From contig JBDHXA010000004.1 in assembly GCA_039810485.1 (NCBI GenBank), positions 1 through 64,000 on the forward strand: a DNA stretch of 64,000 nt, in the 5' to 3' direction. This stretch comes from JADZAA01 sp039810485 (lineage in GTDB: Bacteria > Bacteroidota > Ignavibacteria > Kapaibacteriales > UBA961). Position 1 is the first letter of the stretch, and every line of letters starts with the position of its first letter. A model generated the notes under the pieces. It saw only the letters and a list, made by a program, of their open reading frames with translations, did not search any database and was not told the DNA's origin. The position numbers and the translations under genes were made by a program. Below are positions 43,520-52,409 of this stretch, piece after piece.

Positions 43520-43972
43520 ATGTTAGCACACAATATAGCACAATATGAAATATTCATGCTTAGGTGCATAGAATTAGCCATGATTGCCAAGAATAGAGGC
43601 GATGCTCCAGTCGGTGCTATTATAGCGATTGGGAGCGAAATTATAACCGAAGGAATAGAAGGCGGAAAGACTCATTGCGACATAACATTTCATGCAGAGA
43701 TAGAAGCGATAAGAAAAGCAATAATTGCTTTAAATAGAAACGACTTGTCTGACTGCACACTAATCACGACACACGAACCATGCATTATGTGTTCATATGT
43801 CATCAGACACTATAAAATAAAGACGGTAGCATTCGGAATAAAAGTGGATGAAATAGGCGGAACAAATCCGCGATGCCATGTTTTAACAGACGAAACCATA
43901 AATATCTGGTCGCCTCCGCCGGAAATAATATGGGGAATTTTGGAAGATAAATGTGCTGTATTAAAAATGTGA
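43520..43972 (+). CDS. Cytidine/deoxycytidylate-type zinc deaminase family protein
   Basis: 150 residues. The zinc site is complete: His58-Ala-Glu60 (FHAEIEA) and Pro87-Cys88-x-x-Cys91 (HEPCIMCS). 'APVGAIIAIGSEII' and 'HCDITFHAEIEAIRKA' place it in the guanine deaminase/TadA-like branch. It lacks the usual C-terminal features of a tRNA adenosine deaminase, so a free nucleoside or base is a more likely substrate. The gene stands alone between the pseudogene and an RNase H gene. Confidence 0.82.
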   Translation: MLAHNIAQYEIFMLRCIELAMIAKNRGDAPVGAIIAIGSEIITEGIEGGKTHCDITFHAEIEAIRKAIIALNRNDLSDCTLITTHEPCIMCSYVIRHYKIKTVAFGIKVDEIGGTNPRCHVLTDETINIWSPPPEIIWGILEDKCAVLKM

Positions 43973-44028
43973 CCCATAATATTTTTCATTATTCTGTATT
44001 GTTGTTGCTAAGTTAAATTCATATTTGT

Positions 44029-44745
44029 ATGACAGATAATCGCCATATTCTAGAGCATAAATTTGAAGACATAAAAGCAGTGCTTTTATCTGAACATTTA
44101 ACGCATAAAATAATTCAAACGTCTTTTCGAGATTATTCGGCACAGGCTGAAATATTCAACACAGATAATATTAAATTAGGTGCTTACACGTTGTATTATT
44201 CGCCGAAACGAAATGAATTTAGCATAAAAGCATTTCAGAATTTGCCGGATTTTATCGCACAAAAAATACATAATTTTCTATTTGCCAAGCTGCAAGCCGC
44301 CTCTGAAAAAAAAACTAATGAAACAATACAATTTTCATCTCAGTTAAACGCTTATGTTGATGGCTCGTACCTAAACGGCATGGTTGGATATGGCGGCGTG
44401 ATTATACAAAACGATGAAATTATTTTTGAAATAAGCGGCAGTGTAGACAAGCAGGAATATATGTCTGCGCGCCAAGTGGCTGGTGAATTATTCGCCGTAG
44501 GAAAAATATTGCAATGGTGCAGAAATAATTCAATAAAAAAAATAAATATATTTTACGACTATGCCGGCATTGAAGCTTGGGCTGTCGGCACTTGGAAAAC
44601 TAACCAAGCGCTTACTCAAAATTATGCTCATTTTGTGCGTTCATGCGGTATTGACGTTCGTTGGCACAAAGTCGCCGCGCATACAGGGAATCGCTGGAAT
44701 GACTATGCGGACAATTTAGCAAAGCAAGGTGCGGCATCGTCTTAA
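44029..44745 (+). CDS. Ribonuclease HI with an N-terminal extension
   Basis: 238 residues. The C-terminal domain (about 105-236) has the RNase H catalytic set: Asp111 (YVDGSY), Glu153 (AGELFA), Asp177 (IFYDYAG), His218 (AAHTGN) and Asp228 (NDYAD). It would cut RNA in RNA-DNA hybrids. The first 100 residues ('FRDYSAQAEIFNTDNIKLGAYTL' split by short loops, 'NLPDFIAQKIHNFLFAKL') are not the usual hybrid-binding RNHBD domain and I do not recognise them. Confidence 0.85.
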   Translation: MTDNRHILEHKFEDIKAVLLSEHLTHKIIQTSFRDYSAQAEIFNTDNIKLGAYTLYYSPKRNEFSIKAFQNLPDFIAQKIHNFLFAKLQAASEKKTNETIQFSSQLNAYVDGSYLNGMVGYGGVIIQNDEIIFEISGSVDKQEYMSARQVAGELFAVGKILQWCRNNSIKKINIFYDYAGIEAWAVGTWKTNQALTQNYAHFVRSCGIDVRWHKVAAHTGNRWNDYADNLAKQGAASS

Positions 44746-44803
44746 AATATGAGCGGAATCAAATAAATTATCATCATTGTTTCATTATCATTATCAATAA
44801 AGC

Positions 44804-45094
44804 ATGTCATCTGATAAAACCGATATTGTACGACATATTGCAGATTTAGCTCGGTTGGAATTTTCTGAGCATGAAATTGGCATTTTCTCCAAGCAATTCG
44901 ACGAAATGCTTTCATATATTAGCATAATCGAAAAACTCGACCTTGAAAATGTAGAGCCGCTTCTGCACGTAATACAAGCCGAAAACGTCTTTCGCGAAGA
45001 CATTGCAAAGCCCTCGCTTTCTTCAACTGAGGCGCTTGCAAATGCCCCAAAACACGACAATGTGTTTTTCAAAGTTCCGAAAGTACTGAAATAG
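44804..45094 (+). CDS. gatC: Aspartyl/glutamyl-tRNA amidotransferase subunit C
   Basis: 96 residues, the usual size. Markers are 'VRHIADLARLEFSEHEI', 'FSKQFDEMLSYISIIEKLD' and the ending 'VFFKVPKVLK'. GatC holds together the GatCAB complex that converts Glu-tRNA-Gln (or Asp-tRNA-Asn) to the amide. gatA and gatB are not in the window. It starts 11 bases before malQ. Confidence 0.95.
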   Translation: MSSDKTDIVRHIADLARLEFSEHEIGIFSKQFDEMLSYISIIEKLDLENVEPLLHVIQAENVFREDIAKPSLSSTEALANAPKHDNVFFKVPKVLK

Positions 45095-45105
45095 CTTAGA
45101 CGTCA

Positions 45106-46611
45106 ATGCGTTTTCCAGAACGTTCTTCCGGTGTTTTGCTTCATATATCTTCTCTTCCATCACAATACGGAATAGGAGATTTGGGCCCAAGTGCTTATCA
45201 TTTTGCATCAACGCTTTCCGAAGCCAAGCAACGTTATTGGCAAATGTTGCCTGTAACTCCCACCGATGCCGGAAGCGGATATTCTCCATATTCCAGTCCG
45301 TCGGCTTATGCAGGGAATGTCTTGTTTATCAGCCCTGAACTGCTTTTCAATCAAGGGTTTCTTTCAAAAAACGATCTGAAGTCCGCACCTTCTTTTACAA
45401 AAGGAAAAGTTGATTATCCGCAAGTTACAGCATGGAAATCCGCTTTGTTTCAAATATCCTATGCAGCTTTTCAGAAACGTAGAACGCACAACAACGCTGA
45501 GTTCGAAAGCTTCTTTGAGGCGAATCGTAGTTGGTTGGAAGATTATTCTCTATTTTCTGCTTTAAAATCACACTTTAACGGCAAATCATGGAATTACTGG
45601 CCTGCAGATTTGCGCTCGAAATCTGCTCATATACTTGATATTGTCCGCGTTAATTTACACGAACGAATTGAGTATGAAATCTTTCTTCAATTTGTTTTTT
45701 TCACACAATGGCAGGAGCTCAAGAAACGCTGCAATGCTCTAGACATTCAGCTTATCGGCGACATGCCAATTTATGTAAGCTACGACAGCGCAGATGTTTG
45801 GACTAATTCCAATTTATTTCAGCTCGACACAAGTCAGCATCCCGTCAACGTTTCTGGCGTTCCACCCGATTATTTCAGCAAAACAGGGCAGCGCTGGGGC
45901 AATCCGCTCTATGATTGGGAAACAATGCAGCTGGACAATTATTCATGGTGGCATCGCCGTTTGCAACAAACGCTTTCAATGTTTGATCTTGTGAGAATTG
46001 ACCACTTTCGCGGTTTATCGGCTTATTGGAGCATTCCGGCAAAAGATTCTACTGCCGAAAAAGGCGAATGGCGCATAGGGCCAGGCGCTCAATTTCTTCA
46101 GTCAATAGCGCGGAAATTTCCTTCTTTGCCATTGATTGCCGAGGATTTGGGCACAATTACGGCAGATGTGCGCGAGCTGCTAACAAATTTTGACTTGCCC
46201 GGCATGAAAGTATTGCAATTTGCTTTTGACGATGATATTTCTGAAAATGCTTATGCCCCGCATAATGTGGCTGAACATTGCGTGCTTTATACAGGAACTC
46301 ATGATAATAACACGGCTAATAGCTGGTATTCCAAAGAAACAACGGCAAAGCAGAAAGATCTTCTGCAATTATATATAGGAAGTGATGTTACGACAAGCAA
46401 TATTCACCGCCACCTATTGCGATTAGCGCTTTGCTCACGCGCAAATCTAGTAATATTACCAATGCAGGATATTTGCGGTCTTGGCGAAGAATCGCGAATG
46501 AATACGCCCGGCGTAGCAAAAGGAAATTGGACTTGGCGCTTAACAGATGAGGAATATGCCGATGAATGGGCATATTTACTTTCATTAACCGAAATCTTCG
46601 GAAGAACTTGA
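45106..46611 (+). CDS. malQ: 4-alpha-glucanotransferase (amylomaltase, GH77)
   Basis: 501 residues; transfers alpha-1,4-glucan segments in maltodextrin and glycogen metabolism. Starts 'RSSGVLLHISSLPSQYGIGDLG'-like (in shorter pieces RSSGVLLHISSLPS and YGIGDLGPSAY). Catalytic set: Asp in VRIDHFRG, Glu in AEDLGTI, Asp in THDNNT. 'GDMPIYVSYDSADVW' and 'LPGMKVLQFAFDD' are also typical. Ends directly against the next gene's ATG. Confidence 0.96.
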   Translation: MRFPERSSGVLLHISSLPSQYGIGDLGPSAYHFASTLSEAKQRYWQMLPVTPTDAGSGYSPYSSPSAYAGNVLFISPELLFNQGFLSKNDLKSAPSFTKGKVDYPQVTAWKSALFQISYAAFQKRRTHNNAEFESFFEANRSWLEDYSLFSALKSHFNGKSWNYWPADLRSKSAHILDIVRVNLHERIEYEIFLQFVFFTQWQELKKRCNALDIQLIGDMPIYVSYDSADVWTNSNLFQLDTSQHPVNVSGVPPDYFSKTGQRWGNPLYDWETMQLDNYSWWHRRLQQTLSMFDLVRIDHFRGLSAYWSIPAKDSTAEKGEWRIGPGAQFLQSIARKFPSLPLIAEDLGTITADVRELLTNFDLPGMKVLQFAFDDDISENAYAPHNVAEHCVLYTGTHDNNTANSWYSKETTAKQKDLLQLYIGSDVTTSNIHRHLLRLALCSRANLVILPMQDICGLGEESRMNTPGVAKGNWTWRLTDEEYADEWAYLLSLTEIFGRT

Positions 46612-47652
46612 ATGGAATATGTTGATGTACTAATAGCTGGAGCAGGAATTGCCGGCATGACATTAGCTCTAATGCTGCATAAAGAAGGGATATCATGCGC
46701 CATCGCAGACAAACATCATCCTCGAACGGCATCTCGAATTTCCGGCGGCGTTATAAATCCATTGCCGGGACGGCGTTTCTCTCCAAGTTGGAATATTAAT
46801 ATAGTCATGGATGAAGCAGATCTATTTTGGACTGATTGTGGTTTTCTCTTGGGACAAGAAGTTTTGTCAATGTTACCAATTTACCGATTTTTTCATGAAG
46901 GCAGTCAGAATTACTGGCAAAATCACAAGCAAGAAGCCGATAGATTTGTGATACGCGAATTTGATGATGAAGAAAACTTTGAAGGTCTTACAAAACATGA
47001 AGGCGGTGTTGTAATTTCAGGACGTCGTGTAGATGTGCCGCTTTTTCTCATGTTAGCCGAGCAATATTTACGCAGTCAAAACATCACTTTTATTAAAAGC
47101 AGCGTACTGATTGAAAAATGCCATCACGAAGATCGCGTAATTTGGAACGATATATCTGCAAAGAAAGTAGTTTGGTGCGAGGGCTGGAGCTCGGCGATCA
47201 ACCCTCTTTGGTCGCATTTGCCATTTGTGCCAGCAAAAGGCGAAATTTTAACGATAAAAGCCGAAAACCTTCATTTGCCCGGCGTTGTTTCGAAAAATAT
47301 TTTCATTGCACCAACCGAAGAACAAAATATCTTTCGCTTCGGTTCAACGTATAAATGGAATTTTGCAGATGAAGAACCGACTGTAGAAGGATACGAAGAG
47401 CTCACGACTCACTTAAAGCAATGGCTTACAGCGCCTTTTGAAACTCTCGCTCATGATGCGGGGATACGCTCTGCGATGCGTGACATCAAGCCAATTGTCG
47501 GATGTCACACCACCATGCATAATCATATTATTTTCAACGGACTTGGCGCAAAAGCAACGCTTATGGCTCCGTTCTGTGCGCGACAATTGGCCAATCTGCT
47601 TATTCACGGCGCTGAATGTGACCGAGAAATTAGCATTTCACGATTTGGATAA
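46612..47652 (+). CDS. FAD-dependent oxidoreductase, DAO (glycine-oxidase-like) family
   Basis: 346 residues beginning at the base after the malQ stop. Dinucleotide fold IAGAGIAGMTLALML (8-22), then 'ISGGVINPLPGRRFSPSW', as in DAO-family proteins related to glycine/sarcosine oxidase and the MnmC C-terminal domain. Near the end 'DAGIRSAMRDIKPIVGCH' and 'NGLGAKATLMAPFCARQLA' give the second FAD-contacting segment. Cytoplasmic oxidase or dehydrogenase of an amine or amino acid; substrate not evident. Confidence 0.85.
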   Translation: MEYVDVLIAGAGIAGMTLALMLHKEGISCAIADKHHPRTASRISGGVINPLPGRRFSPSWNINIVMDEADLFWTDCGFLLGQEVLSMLPIYRFFHEGSQNYWQNHKQEADRFVIREFDDEENFEGLTKHEGGVVISGRRVDVPLFLMLAEQYLRSQNITFIKSSVLIEKCHHEDRVIWNDISAKKVVWCEGWSSAINPLWSHLPFVPAKGEILTIKAENLHLPGVVSKNIFIAPTEEQNIFRFGSTYKWNFADEEPTVEGYEELTTHLKQWLTAPFETLAHDAGIRSAMRDIKPIVGCHTTMHNHIIFNGLGAKATLMAPFCARQLANLLIHGAECDREISISRFG

Positions 47653-47708
47653 TGTTGATGCGATGATTTCCGCTATAATCAATCAATAGTATTTCTCCTA
47701 CAGCTCTC

Positions 47709-49472
47709 CTATTTCCCGGAGAGTGGCGAAGTAATAAATGGCGGTTTGGGAAAATCACTTTCTAGTGGGCGTAATTCTCCGTCTTCAAATAAAATATCAG
47801 GAACTACCATAGTCGCGCCTACATATTGATCGCCGCCGCTGATAAATGGCGAGATAACTGATGGAGCAAGATAATTATAACAGAACTGCTTTTTGCCGAC
47901 AGCGATAATGTCCTTAAACGATTGCACAGAAAGCCCGGCAGCTTCGGCTCCTCGGACTAGTTCTTCTCTGCCATCTGGATACACTTTCGCAACTTCAAGA
48001 AGCGATATTTTTGCATCGCCTTGCGAATATGGATATTCTCCCTCCGTTTGCTGATAAAGCGAAGTGTATAGTATGTTTTGGTTTAGGACTTTTCGAATGA
48101 TAATGCCGAAAGACAGATCTCTATCTTTGCACAATTTCAACATTTTCCTTTTTAATTCTGAACGATCCATCTGTTTCTTTGGATCTGCCGAAAGCACAAG
48201 AGAGCTAAGCATGGCCGAGCCGCCTCGTTGATGTCCGTTCGATTGCCGAATGCGTTTAGTAGGGATGCGCGAAGAAAGCAATGTTTTTAAATATCCTTTA
48301 TCAATAAGCGTAACTTGCTGAGCATTAATTCCATCGTCGTCTAATGAATAATAGCCGAGCGCAGAAGTATGGCCAAAATCAGCCCGCAAAGGATCTGCCG
48401 TCAGTGAGAGAAAATCCGGCAAAGCGCGTCCGCCAATTTTATTCTGAAATGCAAAATAGCGTTCTTGATCTTGCATTCCTCTTTCTGTCAGCGGCGGACG
48501 CTGCGCAACAAGATTTGGCGCAAATATTTGAGCAAAAACTTCGGCAGCGGCCTGCTCTTCATAGAGTATTGGTCCAGAATAGGCATCTGCCAAAACAGGA
48601 GCAACCAACAAGGAATTTAGCGTAGAAGCAATTGATTCTACTGCGCGAAGCAACGAGTCGCGTCCGGGAAGTTCGCGAAGATTCCGCGCATAGCATGAGT
48701 ATGTTTCTGCAATCGGCATTCCATCATTTGCCTGCGCCGACGCAACCACTTCAATCCCAATATAAAATTTATTTTTACGAAACTCTCTTCCTTCTGAATT
48801 TACAAAATAGACAGTTTCCGGCAGAAATTCTATGCTGACGGTTGAAGAAGAAATTTTAGGATAGCGCAGAAAAACGGACGAAAGATCATTGGCTGCCTTC
48901 TCATAATATTCGTCGTTAAATGCTGGAAAATCAGCGGTGTCTGCAACAATCGAAGGCGGCAAAAGTTTAAAATCAGGCGTTGTATCTGTACGTAAACGAT
49001 TTTTAACAGCGGCTTCTTTTTTAGCATAAAGCTCGGCTGCCTGCTTATATGCGGCATCGGAAGCAAGCCATAGATCGCGGCGCAGCGAAGCATAATCCGG
49101 CTCGGAGGCGACGCGACGGCTGCGGAAGGATTCTTCATCGTCGGCGCTGCCAAAAAGACCTAAGCCAATATCAAAAAAATTGGTGTTGTCAAATTCCGGT
49201 TTTCCAACTCTAACACCTACAGTCAAAGACGCAGTTTTATTGGCACGAGAGTAAAGCAAGCTGCCAAGCGTAGATTTAATTGCATGAGAATTTCGGACTG
49301 TAAGACGATAGTCCATATAATAAGGACGCTGCAATGACTCTACCGAAAGCTTATTCATCGAACGGCTAAGCTCGTCTTTCATGGCGCGCTGTATATTATC
49401 GGCTAAAGCTCCTGCTGATGCAACGCATAGCGTAAAAACTGCAAATATTACCGGACTTATTCTGATATTCAT
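47709..49472 (-). CDS. Secreted TldD/PmbA-like protein without the protease metal motif
   Basis: 587 residues with a signal peptide (MNIRISPVIFAVFTLCVASAGALA). Family features: 'LYEEQAAAEVFAQIFAPNL', 'LTADPLRADFGHTSALGYYSLDDDGINAQQVTLIDKGYLKTLLSSR' (in segments) and 'DLSFGIIIRKVL'. TldD/PmbA proteins form a heterodimeric metalloprotease in which TldD carries HExxxH. Here that position reads EEQAAAE, so it resembles the non-catalytic PmbA side. Export from the cytoplasm is also unusual compared with E. coli TldD. Secreted homologues are common in Bacteroidota; their role is not established to my knowledge. Confidence 0.75.
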   Translation of the reverse strand: MNIRISPVIFAVFTLCVASAGALADNIQRAMKDELSRSMNKLSVESLQRPYYMDYRLTVRNSHAIKSTLGSLLYSRANKTASLTVGVRVGKPEFDNTNFFDIGLGLFGSADDEESFRSRRVASEPDYASLRRDLWLASDAAYKQAAELYAKKEAAVKNRLRTDTTPDFKLLPPSIVADTADFPAFNDEYYEKAANDLSSVFLRYPKISSSTVSIEFLPETVYFVNSEGREFRKNKFYIGIEVVASAQANDGMPIAETYSCYARNLRELPGRDSLLRAVESIASTLNSLLVAPVLADAYSGPILYEEQAAAEVFAQIFAPNLVAQRPPLTERGMQDQERYFAFQNKIGGRALPDFLSLTADPLRADFGHTSALGYYSLDDDGINAQQVTLIDKGYLKTLLSSRIPTKRIRQSNGHQRGGSAMLSSLVLSADPKKQMDRSELKRKMLKLCKDRDLSFGIIIRKVLNQNILYTSLYQQTEGEYPYSQGDAKISLLEVAKVYPDGREELVRGAEAAGLSVQSFKDIIAVGKKQFCYNYLAPSVISPFISGGDQYVGATMVVPDILFEDGELRPLESDFPKPPFITSPLSGK

Positions 49473-49505
49473 AAATAGCGTCTATGCTTTCAAATATGTG
49501 AATTT

Positions 49506-50312
49506 CTATTGCAAAACAATGCGTTTGCGCACATAGCGTTCCTTGCCAATGCGCACTTCCGACACATAATCACCCGGAGGCATGCGCCGCCCTAAGTCAT
49601 CTCTCCCATTCCAAGTAATACGATACTTGCCAGGCATTTGCCGTCCGTCAAATATTGTAGCTATAATTTTTGCCTGCATCGAGTATACAACAATTTGCAC
49701 TGGGGTTACGTAATCTATTGAATACTGCATCACTGGAGAGACATCTTCTTCAAAGCCAAAAAAAGCAGCAATTGACGATAGCGGAATTTGAATCCCGGCA
49801 TTGGGGCTTTTATAGGGTGATAAATTAGGAACATATTGTGATTGCGCTATTCCATAAGCGTGCATCGTTCGCTCTTGACCGCTTGGCAGAAAATATTCAG
49901 CCGGCAAATCGAACATTTTTGCTGCAACTTGCCATGGCTGTTTTTCTGCATTTCTTTGTTCATTTTCCCAAGCTCGCGCATACATTTTTGCATGAATTTG
50001 TGCAAGAGTGCCTGCCGGAATTCCTAATCGCATCAACTGTGCATAGGCGCTGTCCTGCTCATGAGTAAAAGCATAACCGTTCATTCCGGGCGCTGAAATA
50101 ATTTCTATTTTTGAGCTTGTATCTATGGCTAGCGTATCACCCGAAATAATTTGAGCAGGAGTAAATTGTCGGGGACGCACCAATATTGACCGAGAAGCAG
50201 AGGAAGAATCACCGCCATATATTGCCGCATTTGACGTTAATGCCGACAAAAAAAGACAATAAACAGCAATCAGCGATAATCGAACTATAATAAGTGAAAA
50301 TAAAGGCTTCAT
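49506..50312 (-). CDS. Secreted protein with C-terminal FlgD-type Ig domain
   Basis: From the ATG at 50312 (MKPLFSLIIVRLSLIAVYCLF) it is 268 residues with a signal peptide. The N-terminal part is unknown. The last 75 residues ('IDYVTPVQIVVYSMQAKIIA', 'MPGKYRITWNGRDDLGRRMP', 'GDYVSEVRIG') match a FlgD-Ig-like domain, a type found at C-termini of secreted FCB proteins and thought to act as an alternative T9SS signal. It lies 33 bases downstream of the TldD-like gene on the same strand (upstream in transcription), so both may share a transcript. Confidence 0.75.
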   Translation of the reverse strand: MKPLFSLIIVRLSLIAVYCLFLSALTSNAAIYGGDSSSASRSILVRPRQFTPAQIISGDTLAIDTSSKIEIISAPGMNGYAFTHEQDSAYAQLMRLGIPAGTLAQIHAKMYARAWENEQRNAEKQPWQVAAKMFDLPAEYFLPSGQERTMHAYGIAQSQYVPNLSPYKSPNAGIQIPLSSIAAFFGFEEDVSPVMQYSIDYVTPVQIVVYSMQAKIIATIFDGRQMPGKYRITWNGRDDLGRRMPPGDYVSEVRIGKERYVRKRIVLQ

Positions 50313-50382
50313 ATAAAAAGTCAATATCTTACATCTGCCATATTCAATCGTTAGTTTGACGAATTAAGCATAAAGTTATGAC

Positions 50383-50421
50383 AAAAAAAGAGGCCGACTG
50401 ACAGAATAAAGTCGTCGACCT
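50383..50421 (-). terminator. Terminator of the S1-domain gene
   Basis: On the minus strand AGGTCGAC pairs with GTCGGCCT (one G-U pair), followed by CTTTTTTT. It lies 33 bases beyond the stop of the S1-domain gene. Confidence 0.65.
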
Positions 50422-50454
50422 TGGAATAGAGCAATGTCTGCACTATCAGATATA

Positions 50455-52104
50455 TTAGCTTTCGCCTTTTAGGCCGCGTTGCTCGGCATCTGAGAGCAAA
50501 TCAAAGAAAGTTACCGAGTTATCATTATCTGCGTGAAATGCCGCATCGGACTTTTCGCGATCGTTGCGGCGGGAACGCTCATTATTGTTGCGACGTGAAG
50601 GGCGATTATCGCTTTCTTCGACTGAAAGCTCCGCCTCAGTATAGACAGGCGCTAAGATAAGCGAAAAATTATCAGGATTAATATCAACAACGGTTATTTC
50701 CAGCGTTTCGCCAGCTGTGTAATTTTTTGCCTTTCCTCCAACATTTTTCACTTTGCTGCGCGGTATAAAGCCGTCGAACTGGTCGTTTACACTTACAATC
50801 AGACCATTTGCAGAGCTTTGGCGAACAGTGGCTTGAGTTGAAGTCCCAACCGGCAGCACATCGTTTATAGTATCCCAAGGATTGGGCGAGGTTTGCTTAA
50901 GCCCGAGAGCAATGCGTTTTGTTTCGGCAGACGAGCTAATCACAAGGACTTCTATTTCTTGCCCAACATTCAGTATCTCAGACGGGTGAGAAATGCGGCG
51001 TCCCCACGACAATTCAGCATTGCGAAGCAATCCTTCTATGCCCGGGCGCAATCCAATGTATGCCCCAAAATCTGCCAAGCGTCGCACAATTCCTTTGACT
51101 CGAGTTCCGGGAGGAAAATCCTGCTCTACTCGCAGCCATGGAGATTCTTCAAGCTCGCGGCGGCTGAGGGATATGCGCTGATTATCTTTGTCAACAGAAA
51201 GTACTTTGGCCTTGACCAAATCACCTTTTTTAACAATTTGAGAAGGATCGTCGACCCGCACGTTTGACAAGCGTGAAATATGAATCAATCCTTCGATCCC
51301 GTTGAGATCTACAAAAACTCCAAAAGGCGCTGTTGAGACAACTCTGCCTTCTACAATATCGCCATCTTTTATTGACGAAAAGAATTCGTCTGTCATCAAT
51401 TTTCGACGGGATGCGACAATAGTTTTACGACCTTGTTCATCTTGTTGAATTTCATTGATATGCACGAGAACTGTTTGTCCAATGGCACTTTGCATTTCTG
51501 CTTCTGTTGGAGTTCTTTTTAATGAAAAATGCGATGCCGGCAAAAACAAGCGCAAATCTTTGTATTGCGCCCGCATACCGCCTTTGATGCGTTCGAGAAT
51601 CGTAACTTCAACTGTTCCTCCTTCAGAATGAACTTTTTCTAACTCGGCAAATAAGCCGTCGAGCATTTCTTTATGCTGTCGGCGACGCTCGGCTTCTGCT
51701 GCTTTTTCAGCAGCTTTTGCAGCAGCTTTTTCGGCTGCGCGCTTATCTGCTTCGGCTTGTTCTTCGGGAGATAGAGCGGGACGATCTGGTACTGCGCTTG
51801 CTTCTGTTGAATTATCAACATTCTCCGAAACAAAAGTTTCCTTTTCTTCTGTCTCAGGAACGCTTGCTGCCACAGGAGCAGTATAAACTTGCAGCGACTC
51901 TGCTTCAGTGCTGTTTTCAACAATAGGAGAAGCATTTGATTCCGCTTCACTTTCAGCATTGTCCGCCGAATTGCCTGCTGTTTCCTCATCTGCCAATTTT
52001 GAAGAATTATCCGATATTTCGGCTGAATTAATTGATTCTGCGGCATTTTCCGCATTGTTTGAACTTCCCTCATCGGGATTCTGAAGTTGCTCTTGCTCGG
52101 TCAT
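50455..52104 (-). CDS. rpsA: S1-domain RNA-binding protein (ribosomal protein S1-like)
   Basis: 549 residues from the ATG at 52104 (an ATG three codons upstream is possible). Residues 1-150 are acidic and Ala/Ser/Glu-rich with no fold evident, ending in an Ala/Glu/Lys helix. Four S1 (OB-fold) domains follow at about 160-230, 235-310, 320-400 and 410-485, for example 'GDIVEGRVVSTAPFGVFVDL' and 'VKGIVRRLADFGAYIGLRPG'. The tail is charged and Arg/Asn-rich. S1 helps load mRNA on the ribosome; canonical proteins have up to six domains, so this is either the lineage's S1 or an accessory paralogue. Confidence 0.8.
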   Translation of the reverse strand: MTEQEQLQNPDEGSSNNAENAAESINSAEISDNSSKLADEETAGNSADNAESEAESNASPIVENSTEAESLQVYTAPVAASVPETEEKETFVSENVDNSTEASAVPDRPALSPEEQAEADKRAAEKAAAKAAEKAAEAERRRQHKEMLDGLFAELEKVHSEGGTVEVTILERIKGGMRAQYKDLRLFLPASHFSLKRTPTEAEMQSAIGQTVLVHINEIQQDEQGRKTIVASRRKLMTDEFFSSIKDGDIVEGRVVSTAPFGVFVDLNGIEGLIHISRLSNVRVDDPSQIVKKGDLVKAKVLSVDKDNQRISLSRRELEESPWLRVEQDFPPGTRVKGIVRRLADFGAYIGLRPGIEGLLRNAELSWGRRISHPSEILNVGQEIEVLVISSSAETKRIALGLKQTSPNPWDTINDVLPVGTSTQATVRQSSANGLIVSVNDQFDGFIPRSKVKNVGGKAKNYTAGETLEITVVDINPDNFSLILAPVYTEAELSVEESDNRPSRRNNNERSRRNDREKSDAAFHADNDNSVTFFDLLSDAEQRGLKGES

Positions 52105-52200
52105 ACGATACAAAAAACTAAAAAATGTTAAGAAAGGCGCTTTCGCAACCTTATATTATTAAACGTCAATTTTGGCAATAGAAAGCCACATGACAAGAAA

Positions 52201-52208
52201 CAAATTTA
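52201..52208 (-). promoter_or_regulatory. Candidate -7 box of the S1-domain gene
   Basis: TAAATTTG on the minus strand fits TAnnTTTG at all fixed positions, about 95 bases before the start codon. No TTG at normal spacing. Confidence 0.3.
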
Positions 52209-52409
52209 ACAAAAAAAAGCGTCTTTCTTATGCAAGAAATTTATTTACCTATGTTTTATTGCAATTATTAGTCGGAAAAGCGCATTTTTATTTGACTTTT
52301 CAGGAATTTCTAAAGTAATGTTGTCAAAAATTCATCAAATCTTTGTAAGTTACAACTAGCATCCATGAGTATCCAGCGATTTAGCGCACATTTTACGGTA
52401 GGGAAGTTT

